A stretch of DNA of 33,612 nucleotides, from assembly GCA_902593075.1 (NCBI GenBank), contig CACJHA010000016.1, forward strand, positions 1-33,612, written 5' to 3'. Shown piece by piece: positions 24,801 to 33,467 of this stretch; within the stretch, counting starts at the first letter, position 1, and each line of letters starts with the position of its first letter. Position numbers and translations under genes: made by a program. The notes beneath the pieces are model-generated. The model saw nothing but the letters and a program-made list of their open reading frames with translations. It did no database searches and was not told the DNA's origin. This stretch comes from an uncultured Bacteroidota bacterium (GTDB lineage: Bacteria; Bacteroidota; Bacteroidia; Flavobacteriales; Flavobacteriaceae).

Positions 24801-27800
24801 CCAAGAATTTACTTGGACCCTGGAAATGTTAATAGCTATGCTGATGTAGGCAATGCTTCAAATGGATCTCCAATTACAAATATGACTACAAACAGTGCCT
24901 ATAGTCATTGGAGTGGAAATCCCACAAACAATTCAAACCATCACCCCGATTTTCGACTTTTAGCCAATCCTGGTGATGTGGAGCATATCCCTGGATACTC
25001 ATGGAAAATCAACACTAATGATGAAGGAAATTCAATAAACAACTCTGGTGGTGGTACCTTAAGATATTTTTTTCCAAGAAACGATTTTTCAGTTTCTGTA
25101 TGGGTAAACGAGACTGATTGGACCAATGATGCTCAAATATTTGATTGGGCTAACGGCGATAGGAATAATGGGCAAGTAGAATTTTATTATGAAAGTAGTG
25201 TTCCAAAGATAAGGATCCACAATAGCTATTATCAAATGGGAGATTTTCTTCCTAACAACAATCAGTGGTATAATTTTGTTATAACAAGACAGACAAATGG
25301 CCCTGACGGATTGGCAATTTTAAAATTTTATGTAAACGGAGAATTAAAGCATACAGAAACTGGAACCGACAATAGAACATTAGACGATAGAGGTGATATT
25401 CATTTTGGGAGAAATCAGAAGGGTGTAAATAATACAGATGATGTCAGAGCATTTATAGGTCAATTTGGTCCAATTAAAATATTTAATGATCCCATTTCTC
25501 CAAGCCAGGTCCAATACGATTTCGATTCTTTCGCTCCACGTTATCTTGCTGACTCATATACATCATCTCCTTCGGGTCTTTCAATTGGAGCAAACGATGG
25601 AATAATTGATGTAGATAATTCCAATCCAGGAACATATCTTGTTACGGTAACTTGGTCTGAAACTTTGGGAAATACCGTTCATACTGCAACATGCTCAATT
25701 GTAGTGGAAGAATCGGATTCAAGTTTTAATTACGATTCTAATAGTTACTGCAAAGGCACTCTTTCGGTTGTCTCTCCAACAATTACTGGAGCTTCAGGAG
25801 GTACTTTTACCGTTTCACCTGTCGGATTAAGCATTACCGCTTCAACGGGTGTGGTTACCCCTTCTACCTCTTCAGTAGGGACCTATACAATTGAATACAC
25901 ATTAAGTGGAGACTGTTCAACAACTTCATCTTTCACCCTCTCAATAACTGATTTCACAACCGATTCGTCTTTTAGTTACTCCGATAGTTCGTTTTGTGAA
26001 TTAATTATTGGTTCAGTAAGTCCAACCATAAATACACCTGGTGGTAGTTTTACCTCTAGTCCAAGTGGCCTTTCAATTAATTCTTCAAATGGAGAAATTC
26101 TTCCCTCGAGTTCAACTCCAGGAAATTATGTGGTGGAATATTCTACGGCTGGGGACTGTTCTTCAACTTCTTCTACAAGTATAGAAATTTTGCAAGCAGA
26201 AGATTCTTCAGTTAGCTTCTCTAAAATAACACATTGTGAAAGTGAATCTATTGGATTTTTTCCATCAGCATTAGGAACACCCGGAGGTACTTTTACATCA
26301 AGTCCAACAGGATTGAATATTAATTTAGCGACCGGTAAAATAACGCCATTAGGGTCATCAGTTGGAACTTATACGATTGAATATACAACTCCTGGTGTGT
26401 GTTCAACAACTTCATCAGCCTCTATAATAATTATTGAGGTGGATGATGCATCATTTTCTTATCCTGAAAGCTTTTATTGTGAATCCACCTCTGGTATTGT
26501 ATCACCTACTGCAAATCTTATTGGAGGAACCTTTACCTCTAGTCCTTCTGGATTGGATATAAATTCATCTACAGGAAATGTATCTCCGACAAGCTCAAGT
26601 GTTGGAACCTATACAATTGGGTACACTACCTCAGGTGCGTGTTCTGCAACATCTACCTTTACACTAAGTATTAGACCCAGTGATAACCCTACATTTAGTT
26701 ACCCAAAAAATATTTATTGCCAAGGGACCATAGGACTTGTTACACCCACCCTTTCCATTATTGGAGGAACCTTTACCTCTAGTCCTTCCGGGCTCAGTAT
26801 TGACTCTATTAGTGGTGAAATAGATACAAATCTTTCTGCTGTTGCCACCTATACTATTGAGTATACCTCTTCTGGAATTTGCCCTGGAACAGCATCTTTT
26901 ACCTTGACAATTAACGATTTTAAAAATGACCCTCAGTTTAAATATCCAGCAAAAACATACTGTGTAAATGATATATCAACTGTTACCCCAACTATTGTAA
27001 CACCTGGAGGAACTTTTGTTTCAAATCCAGCTGGTCTTAGTATAAATTTATCTACTGGAATCATAAATCCCAGTTTGTCAACTGTTGGAAGCTATACCAT
27101 TGAATATACTACAGCAGGTGATTGCCAAGACACCTCTTCATCAACAATTGAAATAAAAGCTGTAGATAGTTCCAATTTTAGTTACTCCTCTGATCTTTTC
27201 TGTATCGAAAACACTAATGTGTTTTCACCTACTATTTTCACCACAGGTGGAACCTTCACATCTAGCCCCACTGGTCTGTCAATCGATAGAGTAACAGGAA
27301 ATATTAATCCATCATTATCTAATATTGGGGTTTACGATATTACCTATACAACCCCATCTGCTATGAATTTATCATCTCCACCGCCTAGACTATCAAATAT
27401 TGTTGGTCATTATCCCTTTGACGGAAACTATGGTGATGTTTCAGGGCTAAATCACCATGGTACAGTTTTACCAACAACTTCAGAACCTGTTTTAGTAGCA
27501 GACAGATTTGGTAATCCAAATTCAGCATATCAATTTAATGGAAATACAGTTATATACTTTGGTGATGCGCAAGCTCAAGAATTTCCCGATAACAGAGATT
27601 CGTTTTCAATTAGTTTATGGGTTAGATATGATACCTCAAGAAGAGATTTTTTATCAATTGGAAATTATGGCTGTTCTAACTCCACAAGGGGTGTGATTAT
27701 AAGACTTGGAGATAATAGACAAAGTCAGTTTAACGGATGTAGCAGGCAAGGTTTTTTAGATGGTAATTTTTCAGATAATAATTGGCATCATATGGTTTTT

Positions 27801-30119
27801 GTCTACAATAGAAACATAGGTAGAAGAGTGTTTGTAGATGGTGTGGTTATTCCTTTTTATAATCTTCTTGGGACTGGTAACATCTTTAACATAAGAGACC
27901 ACGGTCTTTCTATTGGAGGAGGAGGGTATAGAAATCAACCTATAGGTTCATCTTTATTTGAAGGTGAAGCGGACGATCTAAAGTTGTGGAACGATGCACT
28001 GACTGACGGAGAAGTTCTTGCATTATTTGCAAGTGAGTCAGCAGCTCCGGCAAGCTTACCTACCCCAGCTGTAATCCTTGGCTGTGTTAGTAGTACAACT
28101 ATTCCTTTAACTATATCTTCCCTCAATACCGGAACTTTTGACTATGGTTACCCACAAGGCACTGAATTTTGTCCTGATGATACAGATATTAGACCCTCTA
28201 TAACTGGAACAGTGTCTGGTACATTTTATAGCTCACCAGCGGGCTTGGATATAAATCCTACAACTGGAAGAATTGATTTTACAAGATCAAGTGGTGGGAC
28301 TTATCAAATTTTGTATGAAATTCCCTCTCTTTGTGGGAACTCAACTGCTTCTTCAACAATAATTCTTAAAGATGACTGTACACCCTCTTGTGATTTAGAC
28401 GGTGATGGGGTTTGTTGTGCTAACGAGATACTATATGGTACATTATGTACTGACCCTTGCGATTATTTTTTCCCAAGTGTCATTTTTGGAAATATATCTC
28501 CAGGATGGAAACTTCTAGATTGCGACGGAGATGGAGTATTAAATGGAGATGAATTAATTGATAATACAGATGCAAGAAACGCATGTAGTTACAAACAGGA
28601 AAGCATAACTGTAAGCATTTCGGTCATTGGAAGAGATTGCGATGGAGATGGAGTTCTGGGTTCTAACGAAATTTTTGCTGACAATACGAACCCATCAAAT
28701 AGTTGTTCCTTAAATGTAGATAGTATAACAATAACGGTTACATCTGAAGAAGATTGCGATGGAGACGGTGTTACAAATGCGAAAGAGGCCCTAGATAAAA
28801 CGGACCCCCTTGATGGCTGTAGTTTTATATTCAGTAGCGTTAATACTAAAACAAGTGATGCTTGGAAAGCAGGTGATTGTGACGGAGATGGAGTTCTAAA
28901 CGGAAATGAGATAAAAGATGGAACGGATGTTTTTGATAGATGTAATTATGAATTTGAAAGTCTTACAACTTTCCCCGAAAAAGGTTTCGATTGTGACGGA
29001 GATGGTCTTACCAACTGGCAAGAAATTGTAAATAGTAAAACCGACCCTCAAGACAGGTGTGACTTTAAAATAGAATTTAGAGACTTTCCTGTTACAAAAG
29101 AATGGGAGGATTTAGACTGCGATGGAGACACCTACAAAAATTCAATAGATGTATTTCCTGACAACAAATTAGAATGGTTTGACTCTGATGGTGATAAAGT
29201 TGGAAACAATATGGATTTGGACGACGATAACGATGGTATTTTAGATATTTTGGAAGGGGATGAAGATATTGACGGAGATAATCTACCTAACTCGATTGAC
29301 CCTGACTCTGACGGTGATGGCTGTTATGACGCTATTGAGGCTGGTTTTAGTGATGACGATAACGATGGAATACTTGGGTTTGGAGATCCCGAAGTAGGTC
29401 CCGAGGGTAGAGTTTTATCAAGTGGTGGTTACTTAGAAATTGCAGACAACGATGAAAATGGGACATTCGACTTTTTAGAAGTTGGATCTGCGGTAGAAAT
29501 ATACGAACAGCCTGTTAAAACTAAACTTATAGTTAGGGATTCAAAAATTGAAATTTCAGTTTTAGCTACTGCTGAGTCTACAATATTTTACCAATGGCAA
29601 GTGAATAAAAATTCAATGTCTGTTTCTTCTAAGTCAAATAATTGGATTGATCTTGTTGATGATAATATGTACAATGGTACGCTAACAAATAAATTAACAA
29701 TTTCAAATCCATTGTATAGTATGGAGGGTTGGAGTTACAGGGTAAAGGCTTTTTCTCCTTGCTACATTTGTGGAGGTGAAACATTTTCAGATTCTAGCGA
29801 ATTGGTTATTACAAATTTATTTATACCCAATGCCTTCTCACCCGATGGAGATGGAATAAACGATAAATGGACGATAAGAGGAGGATTAAATGAAAACTAC
29901 CCTAATAATAAACTCGTGATTTTTAACAGATGGGGAATAAAAGTTTTTGAATCAACTGGATATAATAATAATTGGGATGGAAATTACAATGGAAATTTAA
30001 ACAGTGGAAGCAATACGAACTTACCTGTAGGTACATATTTTTATGTGTTAGATTTAAATGGTGACGGATCAAGAGTCAAAAAGGGATATATCTATTTAAC
30101 AAGAATGAATGATGAATAA
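21867..30119 (+). CDS. Giant modular adhesin-like T9SS type B cargo protein
   Basis: A 2750-residue exported surface protein. Order of parts: signal peptide (1-25, ending LLFSQ); LamG/concanavalin domain 1 (about 33-240); twelve Ig-like repeats of about 80 residues (from about 289 to 2170; core GGTFTSSPSGL...TG.I.PS.SSVGTYTIEYTT.G.C); eight DCDGDGV-type calcium-binding TSP3-like units (from 2176 to about 2480), five of them alternating with a Cys-containing segment; an Ig-like linker; and a C-terminal CHU_C/T9SS type B sorting domain (about 2654-2750, PNAFSPDGDGINDKW ... IFNRWGIKVFESTGY ... NWDGN ... GTYFYVLDL). Repeat 2 is interrupted by a seven-unit propeller (415-838), repeat 4 by LamG 2 (about 977-1228) and repeat 11 by LamG 3 (about 1833-2070). 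It is probably a surface adhesin or gliding-associated protein binding glycans. Its 3' end overlaps the PorP/SprF gene by 11 bp. Confidence 0.93.
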   Translation: MFVLNHLRKFFFLLTFFCGGLLFSQWCPPSVDESNRSLSFDGVDDFVELPFIFDPNQDFTISFWYKKEVHGTGAKDIILSQADGNLPGETGRSIIGIGGQNGAVPKEIFFETNLTGAEKRMLQGTQVSKWTHIALVHDTDENDGVDEGTFYWYFNGIQHNKLKADRITSSLIANGVASNNDGVFYLGKNNSGTQFFKGQIDELRIWNSKRTFAQIQNDIHNAPTLEASLIAYYDMETVTSTILINNSSYANTYNGTLNNGATGVVATSNNIKLTNFVYGKSTYSKAEKNPTPTILGTTGGNFSSSAGIVLNVSTGEINLSASTQGTYTINYSIPSSCSSSSSRTISIQATNTLDFYFPQNAYCITDGTATPTLTGPAGGIYYSDPPGLDMNKDTGVINTASSTVGDYDIYYSRNPSIGSWNRIGEIDAQIGTSGNIQNKNRLGISVRLNAAGNVLTTLAPGNNTNGSKAGRMRAFYNNNGSWEAIGHYIGGKGAQGGQDWHQTSSSHIAVNDTGDIIAMSHLQHDLPSCANCGRVVVFKRRNGVWSQLGNEIFGTKVNSKNFGRSIALNSAGNVLAIGDRDNDTAGANKGMVHVYEYNGTNWVAKGATGKINPPDFGDSTPNWGTSVDLDSSGNTIVIGANEHDNKGRIIVYEYNAPNWTQKGNTKFGNNPVLFGHDVSINAEGNMILAGQPHYSSNKGRTNAYLYNESDDKWKYWAYDCVLCETVNGRKAGWSVALNASGNTAVIGSPDTYNVNKKGRVNVWRQISKDVGGVQEPTWTKIGSNIVGNDNKGRFGWSVDINAEGNIIAVGAPNNNTTGGTDRGRVRIYELDSDNTRDPFKISIVNNTGIYDTSVSYSGSSILSQSVSSVNPTINQSGGSFTFTPTNITIQDPLQWNYASGDYYLDFNSLTGTISPSTSLAGTYNVTHTLGCDSSTMSITIRSVNDIDHTLTYSPTTVCLSDGGNLRPTLIPTTTHSVVPRIYLDPGNVNSYADVGNASNGSPITNMTTNSAYSHWSGNPTNNSNHHPDFRLLANPGDVEHIPGYSWKINTNDEGNSINNSGGGTLRYFFPRNDFSVSVWVNETDWTNDAQIFDWANGDRNNGQVEFYYESSVPKIRIHNSYYQMGDFLPNNNQWYNFVITRQTNGPDGLAILKFYVNGELKHTETGTDNRTLDDRGDIHFGRNQKGVNNTDDVRAFIGQFGPIKIFNDPISPSQVQYDFDSFAPRYLADSYTSSPSGLSIGANDGIIDVDNSNPGTYLVTVTWSETLGNTVHTATCSIVVEESDSSFNYDSNSYCKGTLSVVSPTITGASGGTFTVSPVGLSITASTGVVTPSTSSVGTYTIEYTLSGDCSTTSSFTLSITDFTTDSSFSYSDSSFCELIIGSVSPTINTPGGSFTSSPSGLSINSSNGEILPSSSTPGNYVVEYSTAGDCSSTSSTSIEILQAEDSSVSFSKITHCESESIGFFPSALGTPGGTFTSSPTGLNINLATGKITPLGSSVGTYTIEYTTPGVCSTTSSASIIIIEVDDASFSYPESFYCESTSGIVSPTANLIGGTFTSSPSGLDINSSTGNVSPTSSSVGTYTIGYTTSGACSATSTFTLSIRPSDNPTFSYPKNIYCQGTIGLVTPTLSIIGGTFTSSPSGLSIDSISGEIDTNLSAVATYTIEYTSSGICPGTASFTLTINDFKNDPQFKYPAKTYCVNDISTVTPTIVTPGGTFVSNPAGLSINLSTGIINPSLSTVGSYTIEYTTAGDCQDTSSSTIEIKAVDSSNFSYSSDLFCIENTNVFSPTIFTTGGTFTSSPTGLSIDRVTGNINPSLSNIGVYDITYTTPSAMNLSSPPPRLSNIVGHYPFDGNYGDVSGLNHHGTVLPTTSEPVLVADRFGNPNSAYQFNGNTVIYFGDAQAQEFPDNRDSFSISLWVRYDTSRRDFLSIGNYGCSNSTRGVIIRLGDNRQSQFNGCSRQGFLDGNFSDNNWHHMVFVYNRNIGRRVFVDGVVIPFYNLLGTGNIFNIRDHGLSIGGGGYRNQPIGSSLFEGEADDLKLWNDALTDGEVLALFASESAAPASLPTPAVILGCVSSTTIPLTISSLNTGTFDYGYPQGTEFCPDDTDIRPSITGTVSGTFYSSPAGLDINPTTGRIDFTRSSGGTYQILYEIPSLCGNSTASSTIILKDDCTPSCDLDGDGVCCANEILYGTLCTDPCDYFFPSVIFGNISPGWKLLDCDGDGVLNGDELIDNTDARNACSYKQESITVSISVIGRDCDGDGVLGSNEIFADNTNPSNSCSLNVDSITITVTSEEDCDGDGVTNAKEALDKTDPLDGCSFIFSSVNTKTSDAWKAGDCDGDGVLNGNEIKDGTDVFDRCNYEFESLTTFPEKGFDCDGDGLTNWQEIVNSKTDPQDRCDFKIEFRDFPVTKEWEDLDCDGDTYKNSIDVFPDNKLEWFDSDGDKVGNNMDLDDDNDGILDILEGDEDIDGDNLPNSIDPDSDGDGCYDAIEAGFSDDDNDGILGFGDPEVGPEGRVLSSGGYLEIADNDENGTFDFLEVGSAVEIYEQPVKTKLIVRDSKIEISVLATAESTIFYQWQVNKNSMSVSSKSNNWIDLVDDNMYNGTLTNKLTISNPLYSMEGWSYRVKAFSPCYICGGETFSDSSELVITNLFIPNAFSPDGDGINDKWTIRGGLNENYPNNKLVIFNRWGIKVFESTGYNNNWDGNYNGNLNSGSNTNLPVGTYFYVLDLNGDGSRVKKGYIYLTRMNDE
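25716..27185 (+). repeat. Six uninterrupted Ig-like coding repeats of about 240 bp
   Basis: These are repeats 5-10 of the giant adhesin, each about 80-81 codons. Each has an aromatic-rich opening (SFSYPxxxYC), a PT...GGTFTSSPSGL block, a VGTYTIEYTT block and a Cys-containing last strand (CSTTSSFTLSI). Units 8 and 9 share a 31-base identical stretch (26518-26548 and 26758-26788), exactly 240 bases apart. This shows that some copies are recent at the DNA level. Repeat 11 follows immediately but is interrupted by a LamG domain. Confidence 0.85.
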
Positions 30120-31062
30120 ATATAGAGTCATATTAATTTTATTTTTATTGTTCTTGAAATTATTTAAACTTCAGGGTCAACAAGAATTATCATTTAACCA
30201 CTATATGTTTAATTCTCAATTATTTAATCCTGCTTTTGTGGGTTTAGAGGATAACTTAACAATAAGTTCAATTAATAACTTACAATGGATTGGGTTTGAA
30301 GGAAATCCAACCACCAATTCGATTTTATTAGATGGTAATTTAAAAAATAATTTAGGAATTGGCATGCAACTTTTAAGTGACAAGATTGGTCCATTAAACA
30401 GTAATTTTATTGCAATTGATGCAGCTTACCACCTAGAATTGAACAATTCCAAAAAACTTTCTCTTGGACTTAAACTAAGTGGTAACGATCATAACATAAG
30501 TTTAAGTAGCTTAGAGTTTGATAATCTATCGGATCCAAATGCAGGTTCAAAAGACAGTTATTTCGTTACCAACATTGGGTTTGGTTTGTATTACTACTCG
30601 GAAAAATTTTACCTAGGCTTTTCAATCCCGTATTTTTTTGAGCCAAGTATCATCAACAAAAAAAGACATTTTTATTTTTCAGGCGGTTTTAAAAAAGGAA
30701 TCAGTGAAAAATTAACAATTAATCCAAATTTTTTAATCAAGAAAGTTTCCAATGCTCCTTCTAGTTTGGATTTTTCAACTATGCTTTTCTACGAAGATTC
30801 ATTTTGGTTCGGGATTAATTATGGGTCAACAAATAAAAGTTTTACATCCCCAAGTAAAAATGGTGGGAATCTAAGTTTTATAACTGGGTTCAAGTTACTA
30901 CCATCTGTAATGTTGGGATACTCATTTACATCGCAATTGGGAAGTTGGAATGCATCAGCTAATAGTAAGTCACATGAGATTTTTATTAAGTTTAGAACAT
31001 CTAAAGCACTTAAAAAGTCAAATGATGAGAGCTCAAGCGAAGAAGATGAGGAAGACAACTAA
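30109..31062 (+). CDS. PorP/SprF-family T9SS outer-membrane protein
   Basis: A 317-residue protein with a signal peptide (about 1-23, ending LQGQ) and the family opening ELSFNHYMFNSQLFNPAFVG, followed by NLQWIGFEGNPTTNSILLDG. A beta-barrel-like remainder with alternating hydrophobic strands follows. PorP/SprF proteins sit in the outer membrane. They are typically encoded beside large T9SS type B cargo proteins and help secrete or anchor them (SprF/SprB is the reference pair). Its ATG lies inside the end of the adhesin gene, so translation is coupled to the cargo. The C-terminus ends in an unusual acidic tail (ESSSEEDEEDN). I do not use the symbol sprF because each cargo has its own paralogue. 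Confidence 0.92.
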   Translation: MMNKYRVILILFLLFLKLFKLQGQQELSFNHYMFNSQLFNPAFVGLEDNLTISSINNLQWIGFEGNPTTNSILLDGNLKNNLGIGMQLLSDKIGPLNSNFIAIDAAYHLELNNSKKLSLGLKLSGNDHNISLSSLEFDNLSDPNAGSKDSYFVTNIGFGLYYYSEKFYLGFSIPYFFEPSIINKKRHFYFSGGFKKGISEKLTINPNFLIKKVSNAPSSLDFSTMLFYEDSFWFGINYGSTNKSFTSPSKNGGNLSFITGFKLLPSVMLGYSFTSQLGSWNASANSKSHEIFIKFRTSKALKKSNDESSSEEDEEDN

Positions 31063-31088
31063 GAATTAGATGATAATCCATTTTTTTT

Positions 31089-31865
31089 ATGTTTGATATT
31101 TTTGTAGTATCGATTGTAACTTTTTCAGCTGCAATACTTACCTTCTTCTCGGGTTTTGGTCTGGGGACTATTTTAACTCCTGTTATGATGATTTTTTTTC
31201 CAACCGAAATAGCAATTGCATTTACAGGGCTGGTCCATTTTTCCAATAATATTTTTAAGTTTTTCTTAGTGGGAAAAAATATCGATAAAAAGGTATTGAT
31301 TCGATTTGGACTCCCATCAGTTATAGCGGCATTAATAGGGTCTTACCTTTTGGTGTTACTTGACGACAATATTGTTATTTTCTCATATTATTTTTTTGAC
31401 AAAAAAATAGATGTAATACTAGTTAAATTTTTGATTTCTATTTTACTGATAATTTTTGCAATTATTGATTTAATCCCTCAGATAAAAAATCTACATTTTG
31501 ATAAAAAATATCTTCCTGTTGGTGGTTTTTTAAGTGGGTTTTTTGGAGGGCTTTCTGGAAACCAAGGCGCATTAAGAAGTGCTTTTTTGGTCAAGCACGG
31601 ACTAGAAAAAAGTGTGTTTATAGCGACAACTGTGGCTATTTCTTCACTAGTTGACATAACTCGATTGAGTGTTTACAGCACAAACTTTTTGAATCTCAAT
31701 TATTCAGATTTCTATCAGTTAGGGTTTTTCTCTGTCGTCTCTGCAGTTGCAGGTTCTTTTATTGGAAACAAGTTGTTAAAAAAAGTTACAATTGAGCAAA
31801 TAAAAAAAATAGTTGCTTTACTTCTTATTCTTCTCGGTATATCCCTACTAATTGGTATTTTATAA
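31089..31865 (+). CDS. TSUP (TauE/SafE) family membrane permease
   Basis: A 258-residue integral membrane protein with about seven or eight hydrophobic segments. The two half-repeat signatures are FFSGFGLGTILTPV near the N-terminus and GGFLSGFFGGLSGNQGALRSAF in the middle. Family members transport sulfite, sulfoacetate, taurine-derived compounds or other organosulfur or organic anions across the inner membrane. Nothing nearby identifies the substrate. It starts 26 bp after the PorP/SprF stop on the same strand and could be read through from the adhesin operon, although the functions look unrelated. Confidence 0.88.
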   Translation: MFDIFVVSIVTFSAAILTFFSGFGLGTILTPVMMIFFPTEIAIAFTGLVHFSNNIFKFFLVGKNIDKKVLIRFGLPSVIAALIGSYLLVLLDDNIVIFSYYFFDKKIDVILVKFLISILLIIFAIIDLIPQIKNLHFDKKYLPVGGFLSGFFGGLSGNQGALRSAFLVKHGLEKSVFIATTVAISSLVDITRLSVYSTNFLNLNYSDFYQLGFFSVVSAVAGSFIGNKLLKKVTIEQIKKIVALLLILLGISLLIGIL

Positions 31866-31901
31866 ATTTTTATATATTGAAATAAATTTAATTTAACTCT
31901 A

Positions 31902-32360
31902 ATGAAAAATACCTATGCCCTATTCATTCTTTTTTCAGTGTGCATAATAAACACCTTTTTAATTTCGTGTGTTAGCACTGGGTCTAATAACAATGACTTG
32001 GATCAAGAAGAGTCTCAAAAAAAAACTCTATTCTTAGAAATTGATAACCCGTCATTTATGTCAGAAGACAATTTATACGGAAATTTCGTTTTTGAAGTAA
32101 ATGAAATCACAAAAGATATCTCTGCTAATGGAACACTTATTGCCTATCTTGAAAGACCAGCTGGAGAAAATAACCCTCAGAGATGGAGTCAATTCCCACA
32201 ATATTGTTTAGCATGTAATGATGAAGATCAAGCTCCTTCGTTTACTTATTTCAGTTACGGTGAAGGGATAATTCGAATATCTATGCAGTCAAAAACAGAT
32301 GTGCGGCCCATGGCTGAAGTTTTAAAAGGAAAGAAGATCAAAATAACAATTATTAATTGA
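31902..32360 (+). CDS. Small predicted lipoprotein of unknown function
   Basis: A 152-residue protein with an N-terminal hydrophobic segment and a lipobox FLISC, with the acylated Cys predicted at 23. An Asn/Asp/Glu-rich spacer and a compact beta-rich domain follow (NLYGNFVFEVNEITKDISANG; ERPAGENNPQRWSQFPQYCLACN; FSYGEGIIRISMQS). I do not recognise the family. The CLAC pair could form a disulfide or a metal site. A second, 5'-truncated copy of the middle of this gene lies at 33468-33612, beyond the converging lipoprotein gene. The last codons form one arm of a terminator hairpin. Confidence 0.75.
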   Translation: MKNTYALFILFSVCIINTFLISCVSTGSNNNDLDQEESQKKTLFLEIDNPSFMSEDNLYGNFVFEVNEITKDISANGTLIAYLERPAGENNPQRWSQFPQYCLACNDEDQAPSFTYFSYGEGIIRISMQSKTDVRPMAEVLKGKKIKITIIN

Positions 32361-32375
32361 TAGTTTGATCTTCTT
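32331..32375. terminator. Bidirectional terminator hairpin between convergent lipoprotein genes
   Basis: AAGAAGATCAAA (32331-32342) and TTTGATCTTCTT (32364-32375) form a perfect 12-bp stem. Nested inside is a second small stem, CAATT/AATTG (32347-32359). A T-rich tract follows on the + strand (TTTTAAATGTTTTTTATTTT). The hairpin spans the stop codon of the + gene and lies just past the stop of the minus gene at 32396, so it probably ends transcription from both sides. Confidence 0.7.
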
Positions 32376-32395
32376 GATTTTAAATGTTTTTTATT

Positions 32396-33397
32396 TTAAG
32401 GAACCTCACTAAAAGTGTAATCAGCTCTAAAATCTGTGGTGTCGTGAACCTCATAAAATTGCCAATTTGTAGTTGACAGTTCTGAAATATTTCCTGTCCA
32501 ATCGTCGTCAACATAAAATTGAGTTTGTTCGTCATTTGCCCAGGTCCAAATACCGGTTTGAATCTCAAGGGGTGAACCACTTTCGTCCAAAGTCATAGTA
32601 ACGTAGGTTCCAAAGGTTGATAAATTTACTTGGAATGTTGATGGTACTATGCAGTCAGGATCTAAAGCTTCAGTATACTCACCCATCACAGGATCGTATT
32701 GTTCACGAAGGCAATAATCTAGTAATATATCCGATAGTACAAGTCCATCTGAATCTGCGTATGAGGTCATCTGCCAATTTCTTACCACTTTATAATGATT
32801 AGAGTCTACACCAGCAGAAAGAGTTTCTTCCATTGCAGGTTCTTTGTCGGCTGAATAAGAACCTCCTAAATCAGCACATACTATGTCAATATCACCAAGA
32901 TCAATCTCAAAATTGATATCAAAAGTGGCATCAAAACCACCGGAAGCTTTTTCTACAACTTCAATATTAGATAGAGTTGCAATGTGTATATCATCTCCCG
33001 AAACTGAGAAATAAAGGCGAACTTCTGTTACAAGCCCATCCGCTTCGATTAATGCATAATTCCCAAAAATACTTCCACTTTCAGGTCCGTCTGGTCCAGT
33101 TATACTTAAACTCATTATATAAGATTTATCTGTAAACTCAATAAAATTGAATGTACATTCAGATAAACTCTTTGAACCAGACATATTTTTAGAAGAGGAC
33201 CCACCAACATCCCACTTCCCGAAAATTGTTTGTTTTGCCTCGGCTGCAGTTTGCTCAGAAACTTTTCCAGAGGCATAAATATTTGTTATTGCTGAATCGG
33301 CCATCCTTTCATCCGCAACTACTTCCTCATTTTCATCCTTGTCCTTAGAACAAGAAATGATGAGGAAAAAACTTATTAAGTAAAATAATTTTTTCAT
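32396..33397 (-). CDS. Predicted surface lipoprotein, possibly two lipocalin-like halves
   Basis: A 333-residue lipoprotein with a short signal and lipobox FFLIISC, with Cys at 16. The following SKDKDENEE is strongly acidic and resembles the Bacteroidetes lipoprotein export signal that sends lipoproteins to the cell surface. Two beta-rich halves are seen. The first has FGKWDVGG, a long strand pattern and a Cys pair. The second begins VVRNWQM and contains WTWANDEQTQFYVDD. Each half starts with a Trp-containing strand, as in lipocalin-like Bacteroidetes lipoproteins, but I cannot confirm a family. No enzyme motif is visible. It converges on the small lipoprotein gene, with the shared terminator between them. 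Confidence 0.7.
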   Translation of the reverse strand: MKKLFYLISFFLIISCSKDKDENEEVVADERMADSAITNIYASGKVSEQTAAEAKQTIFGKWDVGGSSSKNMSGSKSLSECTFNFIEFTDKSYIMSLSITGPDGPESGSIFGNYALIEADGLVTEVRLYFSVSGDDIHIATLSNIEVVEKASGGFDATFDINFEIDLGDIDIVCADLGGSYSADKEPAMEETLSAGVDSNHYKVVRNWQMTSYADSDGLVLSDILLDYCLREQYDPVMGEYTEALDPDCIVPSTFQVNLSTFGTYVTMTLDESGSPLEIQTGIWTWANDEQTQFYVDDDWTGNISELSTTNWQFYEVHDTTDFRADYTFSEVP

Positions 33398-33467
33398 TTT
33401 TTCTTTTGTTGTATAATAAAGTTAATTAATTAAAAGATTAACAAACAGTATTTTATAATTATATAAA

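Noticed and set aside
22731-28377. Adhesin repeats considered as a CRISPR array or noncoding tandem repeat
   Set aside because: The units are about 240 bp, diverged at the DNA level and remain in one open frame, so they are protein-domain repeats.
31010-31246. Minus-strand open frame across the PorP/SprF and permease junction
   Set aside because: Both underlying + strand genes have strong family signatures. The opposing frame has no recognisable features.
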